64,000 nt of DNA, taken from positions 1,798,001-1,862,000 of the forward strand of contig NZ_CP011114.1 of assembly GCF_000993825.1 (NCBI RefSeq). Direction: 5' to 3'. Shown in pieces: positions 8,391 through 17,401 of the stretch. A program made the translations under genes and the position numbers. The notes below the pieces were generated by a model. That model was not told where the DNA came from and searched no databases. It was given only the letters and a program-made list of their open reading frames with translations. Every line of letters begins with the position of its first letter. Within the stretch, counting starts at the first letter, position 1. The stretch is from Paenibacillus durus ATCC 35681. Its GTDB lineage: Bacteria > Bacillota > Bacilli > Paenibacillales > Paenibacillaceae.

Positions 8391-9635
8391 CTATTGTTCC
8401 TCAGAGGCAGGGGTGCGCTTCTGGGCCATTCGCTTAACGTGCCTGCTCTCAAATTTAAATACTTTATCAAGCACCCTATAAATCCATTTGGATTCTTTGG
8501 TCAACAGTGGTCCGAGAATCGCCAGGATCAGCACATACATGGCGGCGAACGGCTGCAAAATGGCGAGCAGACCGCCCGCTTTGCCAAGATTGGCCATAAT
8601 GATGGAGAATTCGCCGCGCGACACGATGGTAAGGCCGATATTGGAAGATGCCCGCGGGCTCAGGCCGGCGCTGCGCCCGGCAAGCAAGCCGGCAATGAAA
8701 TTCCCCAGCAGCGTAACGACCACGGCAGCCAGCGAATACCAAAGGGCTTCTCCGCCGAGAGTGCGCGGGTCGATCGTGAGACCAAAGCTGAAGAAGAAGA
8801 TGGCTCCGAAAAAATCGCGGAACGGAATAATCAGCTTCTCAATCCGCTTGACATGTTCCGTCTCAGCAAGAACTAAGCCGACCAGCAGCGCTCCAATCGC
8901 TTCCGCAACGTGAATCGTCTCGGAAAAGCCCGCCACCAGGAACAGAATGGCGAATATGACGAGAGCGAATAGTTCGCCGGAGCGGATATTAAGCGCCTTG
9001 TTAATTACGGGGACCAGCTTTCGGCCAATGATAAGGAGGCCCAGCATATAGGCCAGCGCAATCAGAGCCGACAGCAATACTCCGCCAAGGGAGGAGGAGC
9101 CGCTGAGCACCAGGCCGGAAAGAATGGAGATGTAGACCGCCAGAAACACGTCCTCGAACATGATAATGCCCAGAATCATTTCTGTTTCCGGGTTGGCGGT
9201 CCGCTTCAGGTCTACCAGAACCTTAGCTACGATTGCACTGGAGGAAATGGTCGTAATTCCTGCTACCACCAGAATTTCCTCGAGCGGGAAACCGAGTCCC
9301 CAGCCCAGCACCAGACCAAGGGAGAAGTTAATCAGAATATAGATTGTTCCGCCCATTGCAATCGATTTTCCCGCTTTGACCAGCCTGCCCACGGAAAATT
9401 CCAGCCCGAGATAGAACAGTAGGAACAGGACGCCGATCCTGCCCATAAATTCAATCAGAGCGGCGCTTTCGATAAACCGGAAGTCCAGATGCCAAATATG
9501 AAAAGCATGCGGTCCGACCGCCATACCGATCAGAATATAAAACGGAATGACGGAGAAGCGCAATTTCGCAGCGAGTAATCCGGACAGCGCCACAAGCGCT
9601 ATCGCCAGTCCGACTTCAAATACGATATGGCTCAT
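8391..9635 (-). CDS. khtU: K+/H+ antiporter membrane subunit (KhtU-type, CPA2 family)
   Basis: A 414-residue polytopic membrane protein with about 12 hydrophobic segments and the CPA2/KefB-like features FLLFYLGLEFSVGRL and a repeated Gly/Ala-rich transport core (SSSAIVAKVL). The C terminus is a short basic cytosolic tail with no RCK domain of its own. The regulatory RCK_C subunit is encoded just upstream (3-nt gap), the arrangement of Bacillus khtTU, which exports potassium at alkaline pH and is gated by c-di-AMP through KhtT. Other cation specificity (Na+/H+) is possible, but the KhtT partner points to K+. Confidence 0.88.
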   Translation of the reverse strand: MSHIVFEVGLAIALVALSGLLAAKLRFSVIPFYILIGMAVGPHAFHIWHLDFRFIESAALIEFMGRIGVLFLLFYLGLEFSVGRLVKAGKSIAMGGTIYILINFSLGLVLGWGLGFPLEEILVVAGITTISSSAIVAKVLVDLKRTANPETEMILGIIMFEDVFLAVYISILSGLVLSGSSSLGGVLLSALIALAYMLGLLIIGRKLVPVINKALNIRSGELFALVIFAILFLVAGFSETIHVAEAIGALLVGLVLAETEHVKRIEKLIIPFRDFFGAIFFFSFGLTIDPRTLGGEALWYSLAAVVVTLLGNFIAGLLAGRSAGLSPRASSNIGLTIVSRGEFSIIMANLGKAGGLLAILQPFAAMYVLILAILGPLLTKESKWIYRVLDKVFKFESRHVKRMAQKRTPASEEQ

Positions 9636-9638
9636 CGA

Positions 9639-10133
9639 TCAACCACATCCATTCCGCAAAATATGCCTAAATTGTTTATGCTGTTCTCTCTCTCCTGCAG
9701 CAACAATGAGGCAGTCCGCCGGCAGTCTAAGTTCGGGGCCGGGACTGAGATGTTTGGTGTGATTTTTTTCGATGACCGCTATTATAGTCACACCGGAACG
9801 GGCGCGGATATCAAGCTCGCCGATCGTACGGCCCACAGAACTGAACCCCGGCTCCAGACGGTACCACTCAATAATCAGATCGTCCAGCGCAACCTCAATG
9901 GATTCAAGCGACCTTGGCTTGTATGTGACGCCCCCGATAATAGCCGAAATGTACCTGGCTTCTTCGTCGTCCAGTGTAACCATGGAAATACTTTGATCCG
10001 GATCGTCATATTCAAAATGATACAGCTCCCGCCGTCCGTCATCATGTACAATAATAGCGAGCTTATCGCCGCTGCGGGTCTGCAGCACAAATTTTCTCCC
10101 GATTCCGGGCAAATCACATTCTCTAAAGTTCAT
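9639..10133 (-). CDS. khtT: KhtT-type RCK_C regulatory subunit of K+/H+ antiporter
   Basis: A 164-residue soluble protein. The N-terminal half is a small alpha/beta domain (MNFRECDLPGIGRKF...) and the C-terminal half (about 75-160) is an RCK_C/TrkA-C domain with GRTIGELDIRARSGVTIIAV and a closing LRLPADCLIVAAG. In Bacillus KhtT binds c-di-AMP and controls KhtU. The start is ATG 10133 with GGAGG 11 nt upstream; an in-frame TTG at 10151 overlaps that site and is rejected. It lies directly before khtU and 63 nt after a small membrane-protein gene. Confidence 0.9.
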   Translation of the reverse strand: MNFRECDLPGIGRKFVLQTRSGDKLAIIVHDDGRRELYHFEYDDPDQSISMVTLDDEEARYISAIIGGVTYKPRSLESIEVALDDLIIEWYRLEPGFSSVGRTIGELDIRARSGVTIIAVIEKNHTKHLSPGPELRLPADCLIVAAGEREQHKQFRHILRNGCG

Positions 10134-10196
10134 AATAAATCCAGCCTCCAATAACTCGGATGTATTCGTAAGTTTACTATTTCGTCCACAATGTAT

Positions 10197-10574
10197 TCAG
10201 CCGCCGAATGGGAAAACCACATAATTTGAGGTAAATTTAAGCGGATACAGAAGCAAGCGCTTCAACAGATTATAGATAAGCGGATAAAATAATGCGAACA
10301 GCAGAGGCAAAAGATAAAGCTCCAGCGAGGCGTGAGCGGTTAGTTCATAGGGAAGACGGGATAAGGCGTAGGGAACATGCTGCGGGGGATGCAGGCGTGC
10401 GGACGATACCGCAAAATGGCGTTCCTGATGTTCGATTCCTTGTGTCCCTTTCTCTTCAGCTGTCTGACTGCTCCATACCATGAAGGCAGATACGGGCAGG
10501 GCACATGCAAGGATGATGGCCAATGCGAGCCGAATTAGCCTGGTTCGCGTTCTTAGATCTATATATTGAGTCAA
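10197..10574 (-). CDS. Small two-helix membrane protein upstream of khtTU (KhtS position)
   Basis: A 125-residue protein with a basic N terminus, one transmembrane segment at about residues 13-34 and a second at about 84-112, and a His/Pro-containing extracellular loop between. TTG start with AAGGAGGT 6-7 nt upstream. It is co-directional with khtT and khtU, exactly where khtS sits in Bacillus. I cannot show sequence similarity to KhtS; the function is inferred from position only. Confidence 0.65.
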   Translation of the reverse strand: MTQYIDLRTRTRLIRLALAIILACALPVSAFMVWSSQTAEEKGTQGIEHQERHFAVSSARLHPPQHVPYALSRLPYELTAHASLELYLLPLLFALFYPLIYNLLKRLLLYPLKFTSNYVVFPFGG

Positions 10575-10710
10575 AAGGGGACCTCCTTAGCCGATCTAGT
10601 ATATAATGATAACATAGCGGCTGCTCAGATCCAAATGAGCGAGGCGAGGCGCAACCCTTGCCGTGCATTTTGCGTACATAAATGTAAACAATTGGGCAGG
10701 AGGAATGAAT

Positions 10711-11121
10711 ATGAGCGAATGGACCGGGGTAGCTACGTTTGAGCAGCCCAGTGCTTTTGAACTCTTTTGGCATGATATGCCGGTATTCTTCAAAATCTTT
10801 CTCTTGGTATTTTTCTCTATAATTATTTATGTCATCTTTAAAGGAATTAAACAGTGGATGGCTAACAATGCAAGCGAAGTGCTTACGGTTTCCTGTACGG
10901 TCGTTGCCAAACGCTTCCGGGTGAGTGGAGGTTCGGGAGACTCAAGCGCAAGCACGAATTATTATGTAACCTTTGAAACGCCAAGCGGCGACCGATTGGA
11001 GCTTGGAGTGCCTGACAGGCTGTACGGATTGATTGTTGAAGGCGACCGGGGAGACCTGACCTATCAAGGGACGAGATTCAAAGGGTTCGAGCGGGCACCC
11101 GGACGGGACATGATGAGATAA
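10711..11121 (+). CDS. DUF2500-family membrane-anchored protein
   Basis: A 136-residue protein. Residues about 20-48 form one transmembrane segment (FFKIFLLVFFSIIIYVIF), followed by a beta-rich soluble domain with SCTVVAKRFRV, NYYVTFETPSGDRLEL and YGLIVEGDRGDLTYQGTRFKGFER, which is the DUF2500 pattern. Function of the family is unknown. ATG 10711 is chosen because AGGAGG lies 7 nt before it; ATG 10705 is in frame but too close. Transcribed divergently from the khtS-position gene. Confidence 0.85.
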   Translation: MSEWTGVATFEQPSAFELFWHDMPVFFKIFLLVFFSIIIYVIFKGIKQWMANNASEVLTVSCTVVAKRFRVSGGSGDSSASTNYYVTFETPSGDRLELGVPDRLYGLIVEGDRGDLTYQGTRFKGFERAPGRDMMR

Positions 11122-11171
11122 GCGGCTGGCCGATTTTTTTAGTTTAGTGAAAAAGCACATGCAGGCTCGTC

Positions 11172-12095
11172 CTAAAGGACGCGCCGCATATGCAAAATGA
11201 CGTTGCTCCAATATCCGCTGTCCAGCTTGCTGATCTGAACTCCGGGATCGCCCCAGGTGTGTATAAATTCTCCATTCCCGATATAAATGCCGACGTGGCC
11301 GGGAATAGTGTCTTTCTCGAACCTGCCGGGTACGGTAAAGAAAATCAGATCACCGGGCTCAAGCTGCTGCCGGCTGACGGATGTTCCGACATTATCCTGA
11401 TCTCTAGCCAGACGCGGCAAATCGACACCAAACTTCTTGAAGACATGGCGGGTAAATGAAGAACAATCGAATGTCTTGGATTCCTCGTAAGGAGCTGCCC
11501 CGAACTCATAAGGAACGCCCAGAAATTTCTTGGCATAGGAGATTAGCTCATTGGCTTGTGACGAGGATAGGCTCTGAATGCGGAACGGTTTGTCTGATTT
11601 AACCGCTGTGTGCTTCTCTTCCGTGCTTTGTTCTTTCGGGGGGGCGATGGAAATCTCGCCGCTTCCCGGATTCCAACTGACTTTCGTATTGAATAATTTT
11701 GAAAGTGCGTCAGTTGTCATGTAAATTTTATCATTTTGCCGTTTAGGCGCATCCGGGAGGGTACAGCCTTTACCCAGCGAGAAGGCGCTTGCCGAGCCCG
11801 GGCGCACTCTGTACATTACATCGCTGTATCCAATTTTGGCATAACCGCCGCCGCCGGGTTCTTCTTCAATACGGTAGCCAAGCGAATTGGCCGCTGCCTC
11901 CAGAGCGACCCATGTTTTTCCGGATGGATCAGTTACTGGAAGATTTTCGATATAACTTCTTGAATGAACCGAAGGCTTTACCGCATTTGTGCGGAGCTGT
12001 CCGTCATTTCTAACGCTTCCACAGGCTGATGCGGCCAGAACGGCTGCAGACAGTGCGGAGGTCAAAAACACTATTTTTTTTCGATTCTCGAACAT
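11172..12095 (-). CDS. Lipoprotein cell-wall endopeptidase: stalk domain plus NlpC/P60
   Basis: A 307-residue secreted lipoprotein with lipobox ASAC (Cys25). Residues about 50-150 form a copper-amine-oxidase-N-like (stalk) domain, here probably a wall-binding or packing module. A linker precedes the C-terminal NlpC/P60 domain (about 180-305), whose catalytic Cys is in FDCSSF near residue 210 and whose His lies in GHVGIYIGNGEFIHT. The family cleaves gamma-D-Glu-diaminopimelate or related peptide bonds of peptidoglycan. Single gene, no obvious operon partner. Confidence 0.9.
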   Translation of the reverse strand: MFENRKKIVFLTSALSAAVLAASACGSVRNDGQLRTNAVKPSVHSRSYIENLPVTDPSGKTWVALEAAANSLGYRIEEEPGGGGYAKIGYSDVMYRVRPGSASAFSLGKGCTLPDAPKRQNDKIYMTTDALSKLFNTKVSWNPGSGEISIAPPKEQSTEEKHTAVKSDKPFRIQSLSSSQANELISYAKKFLGVPYEFGAAPYEESKTFDCSSFTRHVFKKFGVDLPRLARDQDNVGTSVSRQQLEPGDLIFFTVPGRFEKDTIPGHVGIYIGNGEFIHTWGDPGVQISKLDSGYWSNVILHMRRVL

Positions 12096-12421
12096 CTCTC
12101 ACGCTCCATTTTCAAAATTGTAAACTCAGTATGCTCCGCTGCCATCTTTTTATGTGGCCGGGTTTCAGGAAATGGCTGTCAGGAATAATCAGGATGAATT
12201 GCCGCTGAACTGGGGAGCATGCGGGTACCCGGGAGTGACGGGGGTGTTATTTCGGATTGACGGAAATTGAACCTACATATAATATGGTTTCATAGATAGC
12301 TGGTACGGTCGTGGTTTGCCGCCTGCTTTTGCTTTATTGCTTTTATCTGTAAAAGCGATGGACTACGGCGTACGATTCGTTGCAAGCACTGAAATACTAT
12401 AAATGGAAGAGGGGTTTCTAC
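12096..12421 (+). promoter_or_regulatory. 326-nt intergenic region with a possible promoter for the ABC importer
   Basis: No gene seen. It separates two divergent genes. A TTGACG box (12257-12262) lies 15 nt before TATAAT (12278-12283); the same region read with TAATAT gives the usual 17-nt spacing. About 140 nt of leader remain before the first ATG. I looked for T-box conserved sequences, as tryptophan importers often have them, and found none. Confidence 0.4.
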
Positions 12422-13474
12422 ATGAAGAGAAAGAAAATTTGGCTGGGGCTCAGTTTATGCGTCATGCTCGCAGCGGCAGGCTGCGGTAACAATAATAATA
12501 CGGCGAATACTGGCGCCGCGGCCTCCCCGGGCAGCACCGCACAGAGCACCGATGCCAAAACTTACAAGATCGCCGTATCGCAGTATGTTGAGCATCCGTC
12601 GCTTGATGCGACGTACGACGGCATTATAGCCGCACTTAAGGATGCGGGGATCGTCGAAGGACAGAACCTTACTATTGACTTTGAGAACGCTCAGGCGGAT
12701 GCAGCCAACAATTTGTCCATCGCCCAGAAAATTGCGAGCGAAGACAATGATCTGACGATCGGAATTGCAACGCCGTCCGCTCAAGCGCTTGTGCAGGCGG
12801 TCAAGAACGATACGCCGGTATTGTTTGCAGCCGTAACGGACCCGCTTGATGCCAAAGTGGTCACGAATCTTGAACATCCGGGAGGAAATGTGTCAGGGGC
12901 GTCGGATACGAACCCTGAGGCGATTGTCAGACTGATGGATTTCATCGCCGCTCAATTTCCAAATGTGAAGAAGCTGGGAATTATTATCAATGAAGGCGAA
13001 CCGAATGCCGTTTCAATGGCGGACAAAGCCAAGGCTGCACTAGATAAGCATGGGATCGAGCTGGTTAAAGCTCCGGTGGCTAATACTTCTGAAGTCAAAC
13101 AAGCCGCCGAATCCTTGGTTGGACGGGTGGACGCGCTCTACATTACACTGGATAACTCGGTTGTAAGCGGGGTTGATTCCATCATCCAGGTAGCCAATGA
13201 GAATAAGCTTCCGTTCTTCTCGAGCGACCGCGACACTGTCGAGAGAGGCGCTTTTGCCACAGTCGGCTTTAAATACTTCGACCATGGATACCAAGTCGGA
13301 CAAATGGCGGTTGAAGTGCTCAAGAATGGCAAGAAAATCGGCGATCTTCCTGTGACGGTGCAGCAGAAGCTGGACGTTATCCTTAATCTGAAGGCCGCCG
13401 CCGCTCAAGGCATTGAAGTAACAGACGCCATGAAGAAAGAAGTAGTTGACCAGACCAACGATATCATCCAATAA
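12422..13474 (+). CDS. ABC transporter substrate-binding lipoprotein (TrpX-like family)
   Basis: A 350-residue lipoprotein with signal peptide and lipobox AAAGC (Cys21), followed by a Ser/Thr/Ala linker. The mature part is a type I periplasmic-binding fold of the ABC_sub_bind family, with YKIAVSQYVEHPSLDATYDG at its start and HPGGNVSGASD in the middle. Characterised relatives bind tryptophan or tyrosine. Start ATG 12422 follows GAGGGG; upstream in-frame codons lack a site. It is the first gene of a substrate-binding/permease/ATPase trio. Ligand remains uncertain. Confidence 0.87.
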   Translation: MKRKKIWLGLSLCVMLAAAGCGNNNNTANTGAAASPGSTAQSTDAKTYKIAVSQYVEHPSLDATYDGIIAALKDAGIVEGQNLTIDFENAQADAANNLSIAQKIASEDNDLTIGIATPSAQALVQAVKNDTPVLFAAVTDPLDAKVVTNLEHPGGNVSGASDTNPEAIVRLMDFIAAQFPNVKKLGIIINEGEPNAVSMADKAKAALDKHGIELVKAPVANTSEVKQAAESLVGRVDALYITLDNSVVSGVDSIIQVANENKLPFFSSDRDTVERGAFATVGFKYFDHGYQVGQMAVEVLKNGKKIGDLPVTVQQKLDVILNLKAAAAQGIEVTDAMKKEVVDQTNDIIQ

Positions 13475-13537
13475 AAAAGATTTGAACCGGGGCGTTTTCT
13501 TACAGGCGCCCCTTGCCGTTTGAAGGAGGAAGTCATC

Positions 13538-14467
13538 ATGTGGAATTCAATGCTTGGAGCGGTGGAACTGGGGCTGCTTTATGCTTTAATGGCTTTAGGT
13601 GTATATATTACGTTTCGGATTTTAGATTTTCCGGATTTGACGGTTGATGGCAGCTTTGCCACTGGCGGCGCTATTGCCGCCGTTATGATCACCCACGGCT
13701 ATTCGCCGTGGCTGGCTACGCTCGGGGCGCTCGCCGGCGGTATTCTTGCCGGACTGTGCACTGGCCTGCTGCATACTAAAGGGAAGATTAATGGACTGCT
13801 GTCGGGGATATTAATGATGATCGCCCTTTATTCGATTAATTTGCGGATCTTGGGCAAGCCCAATGTGTCGCTGATGGGCGAGACCACGCTGATTTCCTTG
13901 ATGAATCCGCTGTATGTCATGCCGTTCGTCGTTCTCGCCGTCAAGCTGCTGATGGATGTGTTCCTGCGCACCGATCTGGGACTTGCTCTGCGGGCGACGG
14001 GAGACAACTCGCGGATGATTCGCAGCTTCGGTGTGAACACGGACAGTACAACGATTCTCGGCATCAGCCTGTCGAACGGGCTGGTGGCGCTCTCTGGAGC
14101 ACTCATTGCCCAGTACCAGGCCTTTGCCGATTCCTCAATGGGCATCGGGATGATCGTTATCGGCCTTGCCTCCGTTATTATCGGCGAAGCAATCTTTGGC
14201 TCACGCAGCGTGTTCCGCGCGACGCTGGCGGTTGTGCTTGGCTCGATTGTGTACCGGATTGTTGTCGCACTTGCGCTGAGGGTGGAATGGCTTGACGCCT
14301 CTGATCTTAGATTGATAACGGCTATTATCGTAATAATCGCCTTGGTGTTCCCATCGGTGCAGCGCTTCCTCAAGCAAAAGAACAACGCCCGCAAGCGTAC
14401 GGCTGAGCTGGCCGAGCAAGCCTTGAAGGGTAAGAGAGGGGGTGCTGCTGATGCTAAAGCTCGATAA
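13538..14467 (+). CDS. ABC transporter permease (TrpY-like)
   Basis: A 309-residue polytopic membrane protein of the branched-chain amino acid permease superfamily (BPD_transp_2), with about 8-9 hydrophobic segments and a coupling-loop region near TDLGLALRATGDNSRMIRSFG. ATG 13538 has GGAGGA upstream; the in-frame TTG at 13520 overlaps that site. The 3' end overlaps the ATPase gene by 17 nt, showing translational coupling. Only one permease is present, so it probably forms a homodimer. Confidence 0.88.
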   Translation: MWNSMLGAVELGLLYALMALGVYITFRILDFPDLTVDGSFATGGAIAAVMITHGYSPWLATLGALAGGILAGLCTGLLHTKGKINGLLSGILMMIALYSINLRILGKPNVSLMGETTLISLMNPLYVMPFVVLAVKLLMDVFLRTDLGLALRATGDNSRMIRSFGVNTDSTTILGISLSNGLVALSGALIAQYQAFADSSMGIGMIVIGLASVIIGEAIFGSRSVFRATLAVVLGSIVYRIVVALALRVEWLDASDLRLITAIIVIIALVFPSVQRFLKQKNNARKRTAELAEQALKGKRGGAADAKAR

Positions 14468-15245
14468 CGTATCCAAGCTGTTCAATCCGGGCACGCCGGA
14501 CGAGAAAATTGCGCTGCTCGGCCTCGACCTGGAGCTGAATCCGGGTGATTTCGTAACGATCATCGGCAGCAACGGAGCCGGGAAGTCGACGATGATGAAT
14601 ATTATTTCCGGTGTCATGAAGCCGGATCTCGGCGAGGTCCTCATCGAAGGAAGCTCGATCAGCCATTTGCCCGAGCATCAGCGCAGCCGCTGGATCGGGC
14701 GGGTCTTTCAGGATCCGATGGCCGGCACGTCTCCCCATATGACCATCGAAGAGAATCTGGCAATGGCTTACAAGCGCGGCAAGAGCAGAGGTCTGTCCAT
14801 CGGCGTATCCTCCTCGAAGCGGACGTTGTTCCGCGAAGAGCTTCAGCGGCTTGGCATCGGCCTGGAGAATCGTCTGCGGGCGAAGGTGGGTCTCTTGTCG
14901 GGAGGAGAAAGACAGGCGCTCAGCCTGCTGATGGCCACCTTTACGAAGCCGCAAATCTTGCTGCTGGACGAGCATACGGCTGCCCTCGATCCAGCCAGAG
15001 CGGATCTGATTACGCAGCTGACTGAATCCATTGTCCGGGAGATGAAGCTGACAACGCTGATGGTAACCCATAATATGGAGCAGGCCATCCGGCTAGGCAA
15101 TCGGCTTATTATGATGGACAAAGGACAGATTATCCTTGATATCGACGAGAAGCGTAAAAAGGACCTGACGGTAGAACGTCTTCTAGGTGAATTCGAGACC
15201 ATCAGCGGACACAAGCTGGCGGACGACCGAATCGTGCTGGGCTAA
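14451..15245 (+). CDS. ABC transporter ATP-binding protein (TrpZ-like)
   Basis: A 264-residue ABC ATPase with Walker A GSNGAGKST, signature LSGGERQ, Walker B ILLLDEHTAAL and switch His in MVTHNME. The Q-loop is FQDP. ATG 14451 is preferred over GTG 14442 because the GAGAGGGGG ribosome site lies about 8 nt before it. It energises the import of the ligand bound by the lipoprotein two genes upstream, and overlaps the permease gene. A terminator follows. Confidence 0.9.
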   Translation: MLKLDNVSKLFNPGTPDEKIALLGLDLELNPGDFVTIIGSNGAGKSTMMNIISGVMKPDLGEVLIEGSSISHLPEHQRSRWIGRVFQDPMAGTSPHMTIEENLAMAYKRGKSRGLSIGVSSSKRTLFREELQRLGIGLENRLRAKVGLLSGGERQALSLLMATFTKPQILLLDEHTAALDPARADLITQLTESIVREMKLTTLMVTHNMEQAIRLGNRLIMMDKGQIILDIDEKRKKDLTVERLLGEFETISGHKLADDRIVLG

Positions 15246-15268
15246 GCCAGTCAGCTTCACTGCAACTC

Positions 15269-15312
15269 GGATGCTTGTTCCGGATTACCGGTACATGCAT
15301 CCTTTTTTTCTT
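15269..15312 (+). terminator. Terminator after the ABC importer operon
   Basis: Stem GGATGC / TGCATCC with an internal secondary hairpin (CCGGATTACCGG) and a T7 tail. Confidence 0.75.
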
Positions 15313-15387
15313 TCCATCATAAGGAAATAAAATCGAAAATCGGGTAGGATATAGTAAAGACAAGACAAAAGGAAATTCCGTAAAAGA

Positions 15388-15540
15388 ATGGTCCGGCGGA
15401 TGAAAATCAAGGACTTAGATAACGGAAGACAAATGATCGATATGGTGCTGTCCGCTCCCGACCGCGATTTTTGCACCGAAATCTATTATGATTTAAAGGA
15501 TATTGAGTACATCTTGAGCGTCGAAGTGGAGCAGTTATAA
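15388..15540 (+). CDS. Possible small protein, unknown function
   Basis: An open frame giving 50 residues from ATG 15388 or 46 from ATG 15400 (MKIKDLDNGRQMIDMVLSAP...), acidic, with Tyr/Asp-rich C terminus ending VEVEQL. The composition looks protein-like rather than random, and an AAAGGAA lies upstream of the first ATG, but the ribosome site is weak. It fills the gap between a terminator and the aldose epimerase. Not recognised. Confidence 0.4.
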   Translation: MVRRMKIKDLDNGRQMIDMVLSAPDRDFCTEIYYDLKDIEYILSVEVEQL

Positions 15541-15589
15541 GCTATCATTAGTGAAAGCAATTACATTATTTAGAAACCGGGGTGATCCA

Positions 15590-16588
15590 GTGGATATTGA
15601 GGCATATGAAGGACAATTTGAGGGAGAAGATGCGGTATGGCTCAGAGTCGGGCGTTATGAAGCGGCGGTGCTGCCGGGGATCGGCGGCAACTTGATTGCG
15701 TTCCGTGATACCCAGAGCGGTTATCGCTTCCTGCGCGAACCGGGAACGGAAGGTATGGATGCTTTTAAAGAAAGCCCTGGAGTGTACGGGATTCCCGTGC
15801 TGTTCCCGCCGAATCGGTATGAGGACGGAAAATTTCCTTGGAACGGACAAGTATATCGTCTGCCGATTAACGAGAAAGCAACCGGCAACCATATACACGG
15901 TTTTTTATATACGGCGGCTTGGCAGGTGGAAGACTTCGGGACCGGGAAGAACGAGAGCTATGTTACCGTAGCGGTAAAAGTGGACGAGAATCATCCATCT
16001 TACACATATTTGCCGCATCAATACACCGTTAAGCTGCGCTACGGCCTGTCGGAAGCGGGACTGTCCCAACAAGTCCTGATTCACAATAACGGGGATGAGG
16101 CAATGCCGTGCCTGCTGGCCTTCCATACGGCGGTCAACGCTCCGTTTGCCCGGGAAAGTGCCGCGAGCGATTACCGTGTGAAGTTAACGATCGGTGATCG
16201 GTGGGAGCTTAATGAGCGAATGCTTCCGACGGGGAATTATCAGCCTCTAACGCCTAAAGAGACAGAGCTTCGGGAAGAAGGCGTATACCCGTTCTTTGCT
16301 CCGCTTGACAACCATTATACAGCCGTCCCGCAAAATGGGCGCAACCGGATGGAGCTTACTGATACCAAACTCGGCGTGACCCTGGTGTATGATGTGGGCA
16401 CATCCTACAAGCAGTGGATGATCTGGAACAACGGGGCGACGGAGGGCTTTTTCTGCCCCGAGCCGCAGATTAATCTGGTCAATGCGCCGAATGTGCAGCT
16501 GCCGGGCGAAGAAATCGGCTTGTTCAGTCTGCAGCCGGGCGAGTATTGGGAAGAAACCGCGAGATTGTATGTAAAGAAAACAATATAA
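15590..16588 (+). CDS. Aldose 1-epimerase family protein
   Basis: About 332 residues of the galactose mutarotase-like beta-sandwich fold. Motifs include LPGIGGNLIAFRD near the N terminus, IPVLFPPNRYEDGKF (substrate-binding Asn-Arg), NHIHGF (catalytic His), and HTAVNAPF. The family interconverts anomers of aldohexoses or related sugars. GTG 15590 is preferred because GGGGTGAT lies just upstream; GTG 15551 is a possible longer start without a ribosome site. It is followed closely by a TraX-like gene, which may be in the same transcript. Sugar specificity cannot be told. Confidence 0.88.
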   Translation: MDIEAYEGQFEGEDAVWLRVGRYEAAVLPGIGGNLIAFRDTQSGYRFLREPGTEGMDAFKESPGVYGIPVLFPPNRYEDGKFPWNGQVYRLPINEKATGNHIHGFLYTAAWQVEDFGTGKNESYVTVAVKVDENHPSYTYLPHQYTVKLRYGLSEAGLSQQVLIHNNGDEAMPCLLAFHTAVNAPFARESAASDYRVKLTIGDRWELNERMLPTGNYQPLTPKETELREEGVYPFFAPLDNHYTAVPQNGRNRMELTDTKLGVTLVYDVGTSYKQWMIWNNGATEGFFCPEPQINLVNAPNVQLPGEEIGLFSLQPGEYWEETARLYVKKTI

Positions 16589-16623
16589 CGGATTTTAGCT
16601 CAAGAACTATTTGGAGGAATGAC

Positions 16624-17292
16624 ATGCAGCTTATTGCCATGCTAACTATGCTGATTGATCATATCGGATATATCTTTTTTCCCCAGGATCTTGGGTGGCG
16701 GTATATCGGAAGAATTGCGTTCCCCATCTATTGTTATGCGCTTGTCCAGGGGCATCTCTATACCTCCTCCAAGTCCCGATACGTGCTGCGGCTGCTCATT
16801 ATCGCGCTGATCGCGCAAATTCCGTACAATTTGGCCCTTGATCCGGGAGGACTGAATGTCGTCTTTACGCTGCTTCTTTCCGAGCTCGTGCTAATTGCGC
16901 TGGACAAGCTGCCCAAACTGTGGATGGGCATTGCGGCTGCAGCTCCGATCCTTTGGGTAATGGACCATTATCCCCTTGATTATAATGCGTACGGGCTGCT
17001 GCTGGTGCTGATCTTCCGCTATGCCCGTTCGTACAGGCTCGTGCTTGCGCATCTGGCGCTGAATGTAATTTATATGTTCTATTATGGCTGGACGATTCAA
17101 ATGTTGAGTCTATTGCCGACCCTGGTGATTGCATACGGCCCCGAGCTTTGGGTATACCTGCAAAAGCGTCGCGTTCCGCGCTGGGTTTGGTGGTCATTTT
17201 ATCCGGGGCACTTGGCTGTACTTGCCATCATCCGGCTGTTATATTATGGCGAATTACCGGAAATGGACTGGAGAAGTATTTTCGTTATGTAA
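16624..17292 (+). CDS. TraX-family membrane protein
   Basis: A 222-residue membrane protein with about 7-8 hydrophobic segments. MLIDHIGYIF and IGRIAFPIYCYALVQG near the N terminus are the TraX-family signature. In conjugative F plasmids TraX acetylates pilin, but chromosomal Firmicute copies are not linked to conjugation, and none is seen here. ATG 16624 follows TTGGAGGAA by 4-5 nt. Role is unknown; a membrane acyltransferase activity is the family-based guess. Confidence 0.85.
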   Translation: MQLIAMLTMLIDHIGYIFFPQDLGWRYIGRIAFPIYCYALVQGHLYTSSKSRYVLRLLIIALIAQIPYNLALDPGGLNVVFTLLLSELVLIALDKLPKLWMGIAAAAPILWVMDHYPLDYNAYGLLLVLIFRYARSYRLVLAHLALNVIYMFYYGWTIQMLSLLPTLVIAYGPELWVYLQKRRVPRWVWWSFYPGHLAVLAIIRLLYYGELPEMDWRSIFVM

Positions 17293-17401
17293 AAGTATGT
17301 AAAATCGGTATGCCCTATCCATTTACAGAATATCCCTCACCTGAGATAATAACTTTGCATGTCTAAAGCATGTCTAAATCAAAAGAGAGAAGAGGGATTC
17401 A

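Noticed and set aside
12284..12421. T-box or other riboswitch in the leader of the TrpXYZ-like importer
   Set aside because: No T-box conserved segment or specific terminator/antiterminator pair could be found.
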